Origin: Cyanobacteria bacterium OH_PDB_230
GTDB taxonomy: Bacteria; Cyanobacteriota; Vampirovibrionia; Gastranaerophilales; Gastranaerophilaceae
DNA: 64,000 nucleotides
Assembly (NCBI GenBank): GCA_023421795.1
Contig: JAEZSO010000002.1
Span: forward strand, 620,001 to 684,000
Direction of reading: 5' to 3'
Below, one piece after another: positions 51,798 to 64,000 of this stretch (position 1 is the stretch's first letter; every line of letters begins with the position of its first letter). A program made the translations under genes and the position numbers. The notes under the pieces are model-generated. The model had not been told where the DNA came from and ran no database searches. It saw only the letters and a list, made by a program, of their open reading frames with translations.

Positions 51798-52728
51798 ATT
51801 GATTTGAATGTTGTTTTAAACTTATATCCAATTCTTTTTTCACATATTTTGGGTGAAATGACAGCGTAGAGTGATTTTTAAGAGTCAATTTTAAATATCT
51901 TTGATAGTTTTCGATGTCACCTAATTTTTTAAAAACCTGAGCCTGATAATAATACAAATCAGCAGATAACGGGTTTTCTTCGATTGCTGCTTGTAATATT
52001 TCAAGAGCTTCAGTAAGCTTGTTTTGACTTGTCAGAACTTGAGAATATAATTTGTAGGCATCTGTATCTTTTGGGTTTATTTCAACAGTTTTTTTAAGAT
52101 TTGAGATTGCCAATCCGATTTCTTTCATCTCCCAATAAATGGCGGCTAGATTGAAGTATGCCCAACTGTAGTCAGGAGAGGTTTTTATTACTTTTTCATA
52201 TTGCTTAATCGCTTCTTCGGTTCTTCCTGTTTTTTTATATTCGTAGCCTAAGTGGAATCTTGCTATTATGTCCTGGTCGTTCAATTCCAGAGCTTTTTCT
52301 AGGTTTTCGATTGCTTTTATGGAATTATCTGTTTTTGAATAAATGAAACCGATATTAAAATATGAATTTTCATCATTTTCATCTATTTCTAATACTTTTT
52401 TAAAAAGTTCAAGCGCCTTTGCGTATTCTTTTTTCTGAAGATAAGCGCAGCCAAGGTTATAAATAAAATCAGCTTCATGAGGGTTTATATTTGTCGCCTT
52501 TGTATAAGAATCTATAGCTTTATCAAGGTGCTTCAATTTTTCCCAGATTATTCCTATATTGTAGTGAAGCCTTGCATCTTCAGGGAATATTCCTACAAGA
52601 TAAAACAGGTTTTTCAGGGCTTCTTCATTTTCTCCAATTTCCAAAAGGGCAATAGCAAGCTCTCTTATAGCCTGAAAATTGCTTGGGTCTTCTTTGATTA
52701 AATTTTGAAGCTCTTCTATCTTTTCCAT
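51796..52728 (-). CDS. TPR-repeat protein
   Basis: 310 residues, nearly all canonical tetratricopeptide repeats (ALKNLFYLVGIFPEDARLHYN-, AIDSYTKATNINPHEADFIYN-, ALELFKKVLEIDENDENSYFN-type), about eight copies with the usual Ala/Gly/Pro positions. No signal peptide. Cytosolic scaffold of unknown partner. It lies 44 bases after nnrD in the same direction and may belong to that operon. Confidence 0.85.
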   Translation of the reverse strand: MEKIEELQNLIKEDPSNFQAIRELAIALLEIGENEEALKNLFYLVGIFPEDARLHYNIGIIWEKLKHLDKAIDSYTKATNINPHEADFIYNLGCAYLQKKEYAKALELFKKVLEIDENDENSYFNIGFIYSKTDNSIKAIENLEKALELNDQDIIARFHLGYEYKKTGRTEEAIKQYEKVIKTSPDYSWAYFNLAAIYWEMKEIGLAISNLKKTVEINPKDTDAYKLYSQVLTSQNKLTEALEILQAAIEENPLSADLYYYQAQVFKKLGDIENYQRYLKLTLKNHSTLSFHPKYVKKELDISLKQHSNQ

Positions 52729-52772
52729 ATCTCGATTTTAACAGTTTTGTTTGATTTGTTCAAATTCATAAG

Positions 52773-53648
52773 CTAATTAATAATTTTTAAAAGTGATTTT
52801 GGAATGTAATTTATAAGATCAGATGCCAAAACCCCGTATTCTGTCATCTCTTTACTTGCAAGTTCTCCGCAAAGGCCGTGTATAAATGTAGCTAGTACTG
52901 CAGCATTTAATAAATCAATCTTTTGAGCAAGCAGCCCGGTTATTATTCCCGTTAAAACATCCCCTGTTCCTGCTTTTGCGAGCGCTGAATTTCCTGTCTG
53001 ATTTATAAAAACGTTTTTATTGTAATCTGCAATTACGGTTTTGTTCCCTTTTAACACCACAATGGCCTTATATTTTTCAGATGCGAATTGAGCGAAATAT
53101 TCTCTGTTGTCGTTTATTTCTTCCGGTTCAACATCTAAAAGCCTTGATAGTTCTTTAGGGTGCGGGGTAATAATCGTATTTTGAGGAAGCCTCTTTGTTC
53201 CTATTTGTGAAATAGCATTCAAGCCGTCTGCATCTATTACAAGGGGGATATCAAGGTTAAAGCCTTGCAAAAACTTATCAACAAATTCAACAGTGCTCGA
53301 ATTCGTTGATAAACCGCAGCCTAACGAGATGGCATTATAATTTAGAGCTGTTTCTAAAATCATTTTTGCATTGTCGCTTGCTATACTTTCGTCTTTGAAG
53401 CTTCTTAGCGGCAGAAAAGTTATATCCGAACTTTTTGAGACGATATTATTTAAAATGCAGTCAGGACAGGCCAAAGTTAGATACCCTGCCCCGACTTTTA
53501 AAGCCGAAACCGAAGACAAATAAGCAGCACCTTGATAAAACTTGGAGCCTGCAATATTTAATATCTTGCCGAAAGTTGCCTTGTTCGATTCTTGAGGCCT
53601 CTTAGGAAGAATATTTTTAGCTTCTTTGATGGTTATTTCTTTAGCCAT
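52773..53648 (-). CDS. nnrD: ADP-dependent NAD(P)H-hydrate dehydratase
   Basis: 291 residues of the ribokinase-like carbohydrate-kinase fold. LPKRPQESNKATFGKILNIAGS, GAAYLSSVSALKVGAGYLTLA, ITPHPKELSRLL and NSALAKAGTGDVLTGIITGL mark the family; the GTGD loop holds the catalytic Asp. It repairs hydrated NAD(P)H. The epimerase partner NnrE, often fused, is absent here, so this is the dehydratase alone. It overlaps trmL by 8 bases. Confidence 0.92.
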   Translation of the reverse strand: MAKEITIKEAKNILPKRPQESNKATFGKILNIAGSKFYQGAAYLSSVSALKVGAGYLTLACPDCILNNIVSKSSDITFLPLRSFKDESIASDNAKMILETALNYNAISLGCGLSTNSSTVEFVDKFLQGFNLDIPLVIDADGLNAISQIGTKRLPQNTIITPHPKELSRLLDVEPEEINDNREYFAQFASEKYKAIVVLKGNKTVIADYNKNVFINQTGNSALAKAGTGDVLTGIITGLLAQKIDLLNAAVLATFIHGLCGELASKEMTEYGVLASDLINYIPKSLLKIIN

Positions 53649-54111
53649 TTTGCCTTATTGCCTCGTAGATTACGATTGCAACAGAATTTGAAAGGTTTAA
53701 ACTTCTTTGCCCTTCTTTCATCGGTATGGTTATACAATTATTTTCATTTTCTTTTAGCAAACTTTCATCAAGCCCTCTTGTTTCAGGACCGAAAACAAAA
53801 AAATCACCTTCTTTGAATTGAACGTCTGTATATTTTTTTTCTGTTTTTGTAGTCAGATAATAAAAGTCAGAGTCACTGTATTCATTTTTTAACTCTTCCA
53901 ATGAATTATATTTAGATATATTTGTACTATCCCAATAGTCTAATCCGGATCTTTTGAGATATTTATCTGTTAAGGCAAAGCCTAATTTCCCTACTAAAAA
54001 TAACTTTGAACCCGTACAAGCGCATAATCTTACGATGTTCCCTGTATTCTGAGGAATCTCGGGTTCTACCAAAACTATGTTAAAGTTTGAATTTATGCTG
54101 TTATTGCTCAT
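53641..54111 (-). CDS. trmL: tRNA (cytidine/uridine-34 2'-O)-methyltransferase
   Basis: 156 residues of the SPOUT class. NIVLVEPEIPQNTGNIVRLC opens the fold; FGPETRGLDESLL and ITIPMKEGQRSLNLSNSVAIVIYEA form the knot that binds SAM. It methylates the wobble ribose of tRNA-Leu. The start at 54111 (MSNNSIN) overlaps pgsA by 11 bases; a start nine codons earlier is less likely. Confidence 0.93.
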   Translation of the reverse strand: MSNNSINSNFNIVLVEPEIPQNTGNIVRLCACTGSKLFLVGKLGFALTDKYLKRSGLDYWDSTNISKYNSLEELKNEYSDSDFYYLTTKTEKKYTDVQFKEGDFFVFGPETRGLDESLLKENENNCITIPMKEGQRSLNLSNSVAIVIYEAIRQNG

Positions 54112-54775
54112 TTTTAGTAAAGAATCTTTTACTTTCAATAATAACAGGGATGCCTCTTAAAACGCAGAAAATAACTGCTACATAAACCAGAATAGGAGCT
54201 GCTACTTGCAAGATAGGCTTAATTTGGTATACATAAAGCGCCCAGCTTTTCACTGACATTGGGTTGTATTCTTCTATTTTCGGTATGTTAGCAAGGATTA
54301 AAAGCATAAATGCCAAGGCTTTTGCTGTGCCGTATGCCCCTCTGCTGAATCTTGAAGCTGTTATGAAATTTCCTATTTTATTTTTAATCATGCTTGTTTC
54401 ACCAAAAGCGGTATAGCCTTCCGCAAGGGCGATGCTTCTTAAACCGTCCGTGATTATGCCTCTTGATAAAACAACCAGGGGAACCCAGATTCCTACCCAT
54501 CCCAGAACAGCATATGCTACCCAGTATGCGTTTTCTACTATTCTGTCTCCCAATATGTCAAGAACCGAGCCTAATTTTGAACATTCGTTTCTTTTTCTGG
54601 CAACGTAACCATCGAGCCCATCAAGAGATATGACAAATATTGTTAAAAAGAATGCACTTATATATAAAGCCGGCTGGTGTTTTACGCTTACCTGAAATCC
54701 AGGAGGCGTACAGAACAATAACCCTAAAGTTACAAATGCCAATAAAACTCTTAAAACCGTTAAAAAGTTTGCCAC
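54101..54775 (-). CDS. pgsA: CDP-diacylglycerol-glycerol-3-phosphate 3-phosphatidyltransferase
   Basis: 224 residues, membrane protein with about five helices. The CDP-alcohol phosphotransferase motif DGX2ARX8GX3DX3D is intact (DGYVARKRNECSKLG then SVLDILGD). FITASRFSRGAYGTAKALAF follows. PgsA is inferred from the LTVLRVLLAF opening, though other alcohols in the same family cannot be excluded. Overlaps trmL and lies 11 bases after the Gfo/Idh gene. Confidence 0.85.
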   Translation of the reverse strand: MANFLTVLRVLLAFVTLGLLFCTPPGFQVSVKHQPALYISAFFLTIFVISLDGLDGYVARKRNECSKLGSVLDILGDRIVENAYWVAYAVLGWVGIWVPLVVLSRGIITDGLRSIALAEGYTAFGETSMIKNKIGNFITASRFSRGAYGTAKALAFMLLILANIPKIEEYNPMSVKSWALYVYQIKPILQVAAPILVYVAVIFCVLRGIPVIIESKRFFTKNEQ

Positions 54776-54786
54776 TAAAATCTCCT

Positions 54787-55785
54787 TTACTTTTTGCTTC
54801 TGGAAAGTGCGAAGTCAAAGTTGTCTAACGCTTTTCTTCTTTCTCCGAGCATAATTTTCTCTGCTTCTTCTAATACTCTTGTTACATTAAAGCCGTTTTC
54901 TCCATCGCTTCTGGCTTTTTTGCCTTGTTCAATGCAGTTCAGGAAATGTTGACATTCTAGTTTTAACGGTTCGATTTCTAAGTAATCAAGTGCAACTGTT
55001 TTTACAGCTCCGGGGGCTGAATTTTCAAATATTTGAAGTTTATTTTCTGAAAGCGTGTCATCAAACATAGCAGAAGCTTTTGTTCCTCTGATTAAAAGGT
55101 TCACTCTCTTTTGTGGATGTATCCAGCTGTCAGAGATTTGCCCTATGGCGCCGCCTTCGTATTCAATGGTAACGTGAGTTATGTCCATAATGTCATTGTT
55201 GTCTGATGAAGCTCCTACCGCGCTAATAACTCTTACCGGTTCTTTTCCTATAATATAACTTGTCATAGAAACGTCATGAGGCGCTAAATCCCACATAACG
55301 CTTCTGTCATTTTTAAAGTGATTGATATTGAGTCTGTCGCTTTGGATATATCTTATATCTCCAAGCACACCTTCATTTACAAGCATTTTCAATCTGTTTA
55401 CGGCAGGATGATAAAGAAGAAGATGCCCTACCATAAGCACTAAATTCTTTTCTTCAGCTAAGATGGTTAATTGTCTTGCTTCTTCAGAAACTGTGGATAT
55501 CGGTTTCTCAACATACACGTTTTTGCCGGCTTCAAGGGCCGCTTTTACAAGCTTATAGTGAGTGTGACTCGGAGTTACGACAATTACGCCGTTTATTTCT
55601 TTGTTTTCTAAAATTTCATTGAGATTATTAGTAAGCTTTATGTCCGGATATTCTTTTTTTATAGCTTCTAAATTGTCATTATCTATGTCGCAGACTGAGT
55701 GAAGGGCGTTTAAATTGTAGAAATTTCTTACAATATTTCGACCCCAAAGACCGCAACCTATAACTGCTATGTTATGAGTTTTCAT
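54787..55785 (-). CDS. Gfo/Idh/MocA family NAD(P)-dependent oxidoreductase
   Basis: 332 residues. The Rossmann loop is IAVIGCGLWGRNIVRN; the EKP motif is NVYVEKPISTVSE; VMWDLAPHDVSMT is a catalytic-region match. It resembles WlbA/BplA-type dehydrogenases that oxidise UDP-sugars in surface-glycan synthesis, or inositol dehydrogenases. It lies between a histidine kinase and pgsA. Substrate unknown. Confidence 0.85.
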   Translation of the reverse strand: MKTHNIAVIGCGLWGRNIVRNFYNLNALHSVCDIDNDNLEAIKKEYPDIKLTNNLNEILENKEINGVIVVTPSHTHYKLVKAALEAGKNVYVEKPISTVSEEARQLTILAEEKNLVLMVGHLLLYHPAVNRLKMLVNEGVLGDIRYIQSDRLNINHFKNDRSVMWDLAPHDVSMTSYIIGKEPVRVISAVGASSDNNDIMDITHVTIEYEGGAIGQISDSWIHPQKRVNLLIRGTKASAMFDDTLSENKLQIFENSAPGAVKTVALDYLEIEPLKLECQHFLNCIEQGKKARSDGENGFNVTRVLEEAEKIMLGERRKALDNFDFALSRSKK

Positions 55786-55868
55786 ATTTACCTTCTCTTA
55801 TTCCATTGTGTTTACTTAATTTTAATAAAAGAGATATCAAAAGGTCAAATAAAGAATTTATAAAGATT

Positions 55869-57704
55869 TTAAATTACTTCTTGATCTTCTTTTTCTAGAC
55901 TTTCTTGATTATCTTCTTCAGAGTCTTTAAGACTTATAGGTAGCCTTACCCCAAATGTTGACCCGATGTTTGGAGTGCTGTTGACAAAAACTTGTCCGCC
56001 GTGGTGTTTTTCTATGGTTATTTTAACCAGATGGAGTCCTAGGCCTGTGCCTTTTATCGTATGAGTTGCATTTTCAACTCTATAGAATCTTTCAAATATT
56101 TTGTTTACATGTTCTTCAGGAATTCCGATTCCTTGATCTTCAATTGTTATTTCTACAAATTCAGGGTTTCTGGCGATTTCTGCTCTTATTTTTATTTTTC
56201 CTCCATCAGGAGAATATTTTATAGCGTTAGAAATAAGATTTTTGAAGGCTCTTTCTATGCTGTCTAGGTTAATAGGGATTTTTGGCAAATCAGGTTCTTT
56301 GATTATCGAAAAAGTGATATTTTTTTCGTTTGCAAGAACTTTCATAGAATTTATTGTTTGTTCAAGAAGAGGAATAATATCCGTATATTCTTTTGTCAAA
56401 TCTATATTAGGGGACTCTAATCTTGAAAAATCAAGAATATCATTGACCATTTTTTGGAGTCTTCCTGCTTCTTTGTTTATTATCTCTACAAATTCTTTTT
56501 TGGTAGAATCGTCGAAATCCTCAGCGTGATTGTGAAGAGTGTCTATGTATGTTCTTAAAACAGTTACAGGGGTTCTGAGTTCGTGTGAAACGTTAGAGAT
56601 AAAGTTTGTTTTTAATTTGTCGATTTCAACTTCTTTTGTGACATCGATTAAGACAATTATATATCCTACATAGTCCTGATTCTTAGAAAACATAGGAGAA
56701 ATGACGGCTTTAATAACTCTCTTATCCACTTCCAAATTGAATTCTAGCGGCTTGTTTTCCATTATATCCAATGGAGTATCTTTGAATTGTTCAATCTTAT
56801 CTCTGAAACAAAGTTCGCCATCACTATCACAGTACATTTGAATTTTTGTATTTAAGATTTGATTTTCTTCAACTTCAAGCATTTTGAGAGCCGAGCTGTT
56901 TACAAGAACCACGTTATCGAAGTTATCGCATACAACTACACCGTTTACGATGCTCATAAGAACCGCTTCAAGCTTATTTCTTTCAAGCGTAAGTTGGTCT
57001 ATATTTTGTTCTTCATATAAATGAAGCCTCGTGGACATATCATTAAAAGCGTTAATAAGTTCTTTTATTTCTCCGCTAACACCCTTCGGATCAAGCTTGT
57101 ATCCGAATTGTCCTGTCGAAATTTGTTTTACCCCATGGTGCAGGATGCCCAATTCTCTTGTTATTAAAAGGGTGTTGATGAGAATTACCACCGCAAAAAC
57201 AAGCCAAGCAACAGAGAATATTCCGAACAAAGAATTTCTTGTAGCTGAAGATATTGATTTGATACCTTTTCCGGCCATACCAACGCTTACTACTCCAACA
57301 ACTTTAGAGCCTTCATCTGTTGAAGTCACAAGAGGTGAGCTGATTGTGATTCTTGTGTCCGTTGTTCTATCAGGATAATCTTGCTTTGTAGAATAAATCA
57401 CTTCATTTTGATTGTTTTTGAATTCAATAAATGAAATATCTTTATTGCTTGCTATGATTGATGATGTATGGGTTTTTAATGTATTTATCTTATCTACATC
57501 GGGGATATCTTTTGTTATCTCAACACTTTCTATAGCAAGGGTTTTAGTCATTATTTGCGCAAATTCTCTGTAACTTGCGTCAAGCTTTTTTTGAATATTA
57601 ACAATCGCAAAAACAGCAATAACAACAATAAGCAAGGTACTCATAATGAGTCCCAGCAGTATAAATTTATTTTGTGTGCTTAGACTTAATTTTGATTTTT
57701 TCAT
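55869..57704 (-). CDS. sensor histidine kinase with HAMP and PAS domains
   Basis: 611 residues. Membrane helices at about 13-36 and 160-182 flank an external sensor domain. HAMP follows (about 183-235), then a PAS domain (about 245-355), HisKA with phosphorylated His374 (NVSHELRTP), and HATPase_c with N-box Asn493 (NLISNAIKYSPDGG), G1 DQGIGIP, F-box and G2 GTGLGLH. It is close to PhoR/ResE/WalK-type kinases. No response regulator is adjacent. A TATAAT box at 57722-57717 leaves only about 12 bases to the ATG and no Shine-Dalgarno. Confidence 0.92.
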   Translation of the reverse strand: MKKSKLSLSTQNKFILLGLIMSTLLIVVIAVFAIVNIQKKLDASYREFAQIMTKTLAIESVEITKDIPDVDKINTLKTHTSSIIASNKDISFIEFKNNQNEVIYSTKQDYPDRTTDTRITISSPLVTSTDEGSKVVGVVSVGMAGKGIKSISSATRNSLFGIFSVAWLVFAVVILINTLLITRELGILHHGVKQISTGQFGYKLDPKGVSGEIKELINAFNDMSTRLHLYEEQNIDQLTLERNKLEAVLMSIVNGVVVCDNFDNVVLVNSSALKMLEVEENQILNTKIQMYCDSDGELCFRDKIEQFKDTPLDIMENKPLEFNLEVDKRVIKAVISPMFSKNQDYVGYIIVLIDVTKEVEIDKLKTNFISNVSHELRTPVTVLRTYIDTLHNHAEDFDDSTKKEFVEIINKEAGRLQKMVNDILDFSRLESPNIDLTKEYTDIIPLLEQTINSMKVLANEKNITFSIIKEPDLPKIPINLDSIERAFKNLISNAIKYSPDGGKIKIRAEIARNPEFVEITIEDQGIGIPEEHVNKIFERFYRVENATHTIKGTGLGLHLVKITIEKHHGGQVFVNSTPNIGSTFGVRLPISLKDSEEDNQESLEKEDQEVI

Positions 57705-57875
57705 AACTATATTAAGATTATATCATCTATTTTTAATATTAATACAATAAAGTACGAATTTGATAGGGCTTGACAGTCTAATCCTTTGATGGCAGTGGAT
57801 TTAGGCTAGTTGTTTTTGGTTTTAACGACAATGTTAAAAAATGTTTAGCTAATTTTGCCAAACTCGAGTTTTTTC

Positions 57876-57903
57876 TTGACTCATGATATTTAGTGAATAT
57901 TAT
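57876..57903 (+). promoter_or_regulatory. candidate rpoB promoter
   Basis: TTGACT (57876-57881), 16 bases, TATTAT (57898-57903), giving a leader of about 90 bases to the rpoB ATG at 58002, with GAGG just before it. rplJL, which often precede rpoB, are not upstream here; the gap 57705-58001 holds no other gene. Confidence 0.55.
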
Positions 57904-58001
57904 TGTATAACGGATATATGTGCATTTAGATTAATAGAATTTAATAAAAAATATAAAAATAAATAGTAAATGTAGTACGCCACATGCAGCGAGGTAAATG
58001 A

Positions 58002-61316
<3,315 letters not shown>

Positions 61317-61346
61317 AATAACAATAATTAAAAAAGGAGATAAACA

Positions 61347-63062
61347 TTGTCTACAAGTATAGATTATTTCGATTATATACGAATAAGTATCGCTTCTCCT
61401 GAGCGTATTTTAAAGTGGTCATATGGTGAGGTTACTAAACCTGAAACAATAAACTACCGTACTTTAAAGCCAGAAAGAGACGGATTATTCTGTGAAAGAA
61501 CATTCGGTCCATCAAAGGATTGGGAATGTTACTGCGGAAAGTATAAAAGAGTAAGACATAAAGGTATAATCTGTGAACGTTGCGGCGTTGAAGTCACTGA
61601 TTCAAAAGTTAGACGTCACAGACTTGGCCATATCAAATTAGCTGCTCCAGTCAGCCATATTTGGTTCTTAAAAGGTATCCCATCTTATCTTGGGTTACTT
61701 TTGGATATGTCTTTAAAAGACTTAGAACAAGTTATATATTTCAATAGCTATGTGGTTATTGACCCTGCTGACAGCGGATTCAAAAAATTCCAGTTGTTAA
61801 CAGAAGAAGAGTACGAAGACTTCATGATCGAAAATGAAGAAAGCGCTCTAAGAGTTGACATTGGTGCTGAAGCAATCAAAGAACTTCTTTCGGAAATTCA
61901 ACTTCAAGAAATGGTAGAAGTAATCCGTAAAGAATTAGAAGGTGCTACAGGTTCAGTACAAAGAAAAGCTAAACTTATCAAAAGATTGAGATTAGTGGAA
62001 TCTTTAATTGAAAGCGGCACTTCTCCAACATGGATGATTATGGATGTTTTACCCGTAACTCCTCCAGACTTAAGACCGATGGTTCAATTAGACGGCGGCA
62101 GATTTGCTACGTCTGACTTGAACGATTTATATAGACGTGTAATTAACAGAAACAACCGTTTATTAAGATTATTAGAAATGGGTGCTCCTGAAATTATCGT
62201 CAGAAACGAAAAACGTATGTTGCAAGAAGCTGTTGACGCTTTAATAGACAACGGCAGAAGAGGAAGAACAGTTGTTGGTCCTAATAACAGACCGCTCAAA
62301 TCTTTAAGCAACATAATCGAAGGTAAGCAAGGTCGTTTCAGACAGAACTTACTTGGTAAAAGGGTTGACTACTCAGGCCGTTCGGTTATCGTAGTCGGTC
62401 CACAGTTAAGTTTACACCAATGCGGATTGCCAAAAGAAATGGCAATAGAATTGTTCAAACCTTTCGTAGTTAACAAACTTATCGAAAGAGGTCTTGTTCA
62501 AAACATCAAGTCTGCTAAAAAGAAAATCGAAAGATCAGAAAGTATCGTTTGGGATATTTTAGAAGAAGTAATTGACGGACATCCGGTTATGTTAAACCGT
62601 GCTCCTACACTTCACAGACTTGGTATTCAGGCATTTGAACCGGTATTGGTTGAAGGTAGAGCAATACAGCTTCACCCTCTAGTATGTACGGCATTCAACG
62701 CCGACTTCGACGGTGACCAAATGGCTGTTCACGTTCCATTGTCAATAGAAGCTCAAACAGAAGCAAGAATGCTTATGTTAGCTACAAATAATATATTGGC
62801 ACCTGCTACAGGTAAGCCTATCATAACACCTTCTCAAGATATGGTATTAGGTATGTACTACTTAACAATCATGAAAGAAGATGACTCAAAAGAAATGAAA
62901 TACTTCTACTGTTTTGCGGATGCTATTTCAGCTCATGAAACCGGTGTTATTAAACTTCACGACAAAATAGTTGTCCGTGACGAACAAGGCGAAAGAATTG
63001 AAACTACAGTTGGAAGAATAATCTTCAACGAAGCTGTAAGAAAGTCTATTTTAGCTTCTTAA
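61347..63062 (+). CDS. rpoC1: RNA polymerase gamma subunit (N-terminal half of beta')
   Basis: 571 residues starting at TTG (61347) with AAGGAG before it. A zinc ribbon at Cys61, Cys63, Cys76 and Cys79 ([14 protein letters not shown]) precedes the clamp; NADFDGD at 451-457 holds the catalytic magnesium. The frame stops in TAA shortly after, and the rest of beta' begins in a new gene, rpoC2. A split rpoC is the mark of Cyanobacteria and Melainabacteria. It is shorter than typical cyanobacterial RpoC1 (about 620). Confidence 0.97.
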   Translation: MSTSIDYFDYIRISIASPERILKWSYGEVTKPETINYRTLKPERDGLFCERTFGPSKDWECYCGKYKRVRHKGIICERCGVEVTDSKVRRHRLGHIKLAAPVSHIWFLKGIPSYLGLLLDMSLKDLEQVIYFNSYVVIDPADSGFKKFQLLTEEEYEDFMIENEESALRVDIGAEAIKELLSEIQLQEMVEVIRKELEGATGSVQRKAKLIKRLRLVESLIESGTSPTWMIMDVLPVTPPDLRPMVQLDGGRFATSDLNDLYRRVINRNNRLLRLLEMGAPEIIVRNEKRMLQEAVDALIDNGRRGRTVVGPNNRPLKSLSNIIEGKQGRFRQNLLGKRVDYSGRSVIVVGPQLSLHQCGLPKEMAIELFKPFVVNKLIERGLVQNIKSAKKKIERSESIVWDILEEVIDGHPVMLNRAPTLHRLGIQAFEPVLVEGRAIQLHPLVCTAFNADFDGDQMAVHVPLSIEAQTEARMLMLATNNILAPATGKPIITPSQDMVLGMYYLTIMKEDDSKEMKYFYCFADAISAHETGVIKLHDKIVVRDEQGERIETTVGRIIFNEAVRKSILAS

Positions 63063-63138
63063 GCAAAGTTAAATTCTGAAGCCAATCAAAATATAAGACG
63101 CCAAGGTGACACTATATTAGGGAAAAAATTGAAGGTGA

Positions 63139-64000
<862 letters not shown>

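Noticed and set aside
57770..57775. TTGACA upstream of rpoB
   Set aside because: No -10 at a usable distance; TTGACT-N16-TATTAT at 57876-57903 is a better promoter.

Overview
The window reads as a piece of chromosome from an AT-rich, anaerobic, non-photosynthetic relative of Cyanobacteria (Melainabacteria/Vampirovibrionia, probably a gut Gastranaerophilales-type organism). The main reason is that RNA polymerase beta' is split into rpoC1 and rpoC2 directly after rpoB, the cyanobacterial-lineage arrangement. In support, there are no photosynthesis genes in view, there is a TonB/ExbB/ExbD cluster (diderm envelope), oxygen defence is by superoxide reductase plus ferritin, and radical-SAM proteins are numerous. 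The lineage call is inference. No prophage, insertion sequence, CRISPR array, tRNA or rRNA was seen.

Layout: 1-5221 holds a partial gene, yajQ, a LexA-UmuC SOS pair with a clear LexA promoter/operator, and a large nucleotidyltransferase-like protein behind a possible attenuator or small RNA. 5222-8857 has a TPR protein and a three-gene glycosyltransferase operon. 9039-16592 has gpmI, valS, a nudix-HAD-ispF operon, and an unusual pair: a duplicated-domain protein coupled to a dehydratase-activase-like ATPase. 16622-29282 has alaS, a CDF transporter fused to CBS/CorC domains and coupled to era, a gatC-pyrG-radical SAM-radical SAM operon, a third radical SAM gene, and rplS-rbgA-rnhB. 29451-33717 is a TonB-ExbB-ExbD-ExbD operon followed upstream by two secreted paralogues. 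33857-41521 has bioD, PBP1A, a YkgJ-type protein, a nitrilase, PBP4, superoxide reductase, ferritin and two exported paralogues. 41712-51353 has a receiver-STAS-like protein, rpiB, small hypotheticals, the operon etfB-etfA-MFS-radical SAM, and nadB-nadC. 51504-51765 is a long, Alu-containing SRP RNA. 51796-57704 is a leftward run: histidine kinase, Gfo/Idh oxidoreductase, pgsA, trmL, nnrD and a TPR gene. 58002-64000 is rpoB, rpoC1 and the start of rpoC2, which runs off the end.

The most unusual elements are: four paralogous radical-SAM proteins sharing an N-terminal four-cysteine pattern (C-x16-C-x42-48-C-x2-C) ahead of the canonical CxxxCxxC; the CDF-CBS-CorC fusion; the activase-like pair; several genes whose -10 box lies exactly 6 nt before the ATG with no Shine-Dalgarno (likely leaderless mRNAs); and a Firmicutes-style long SRP RNA.
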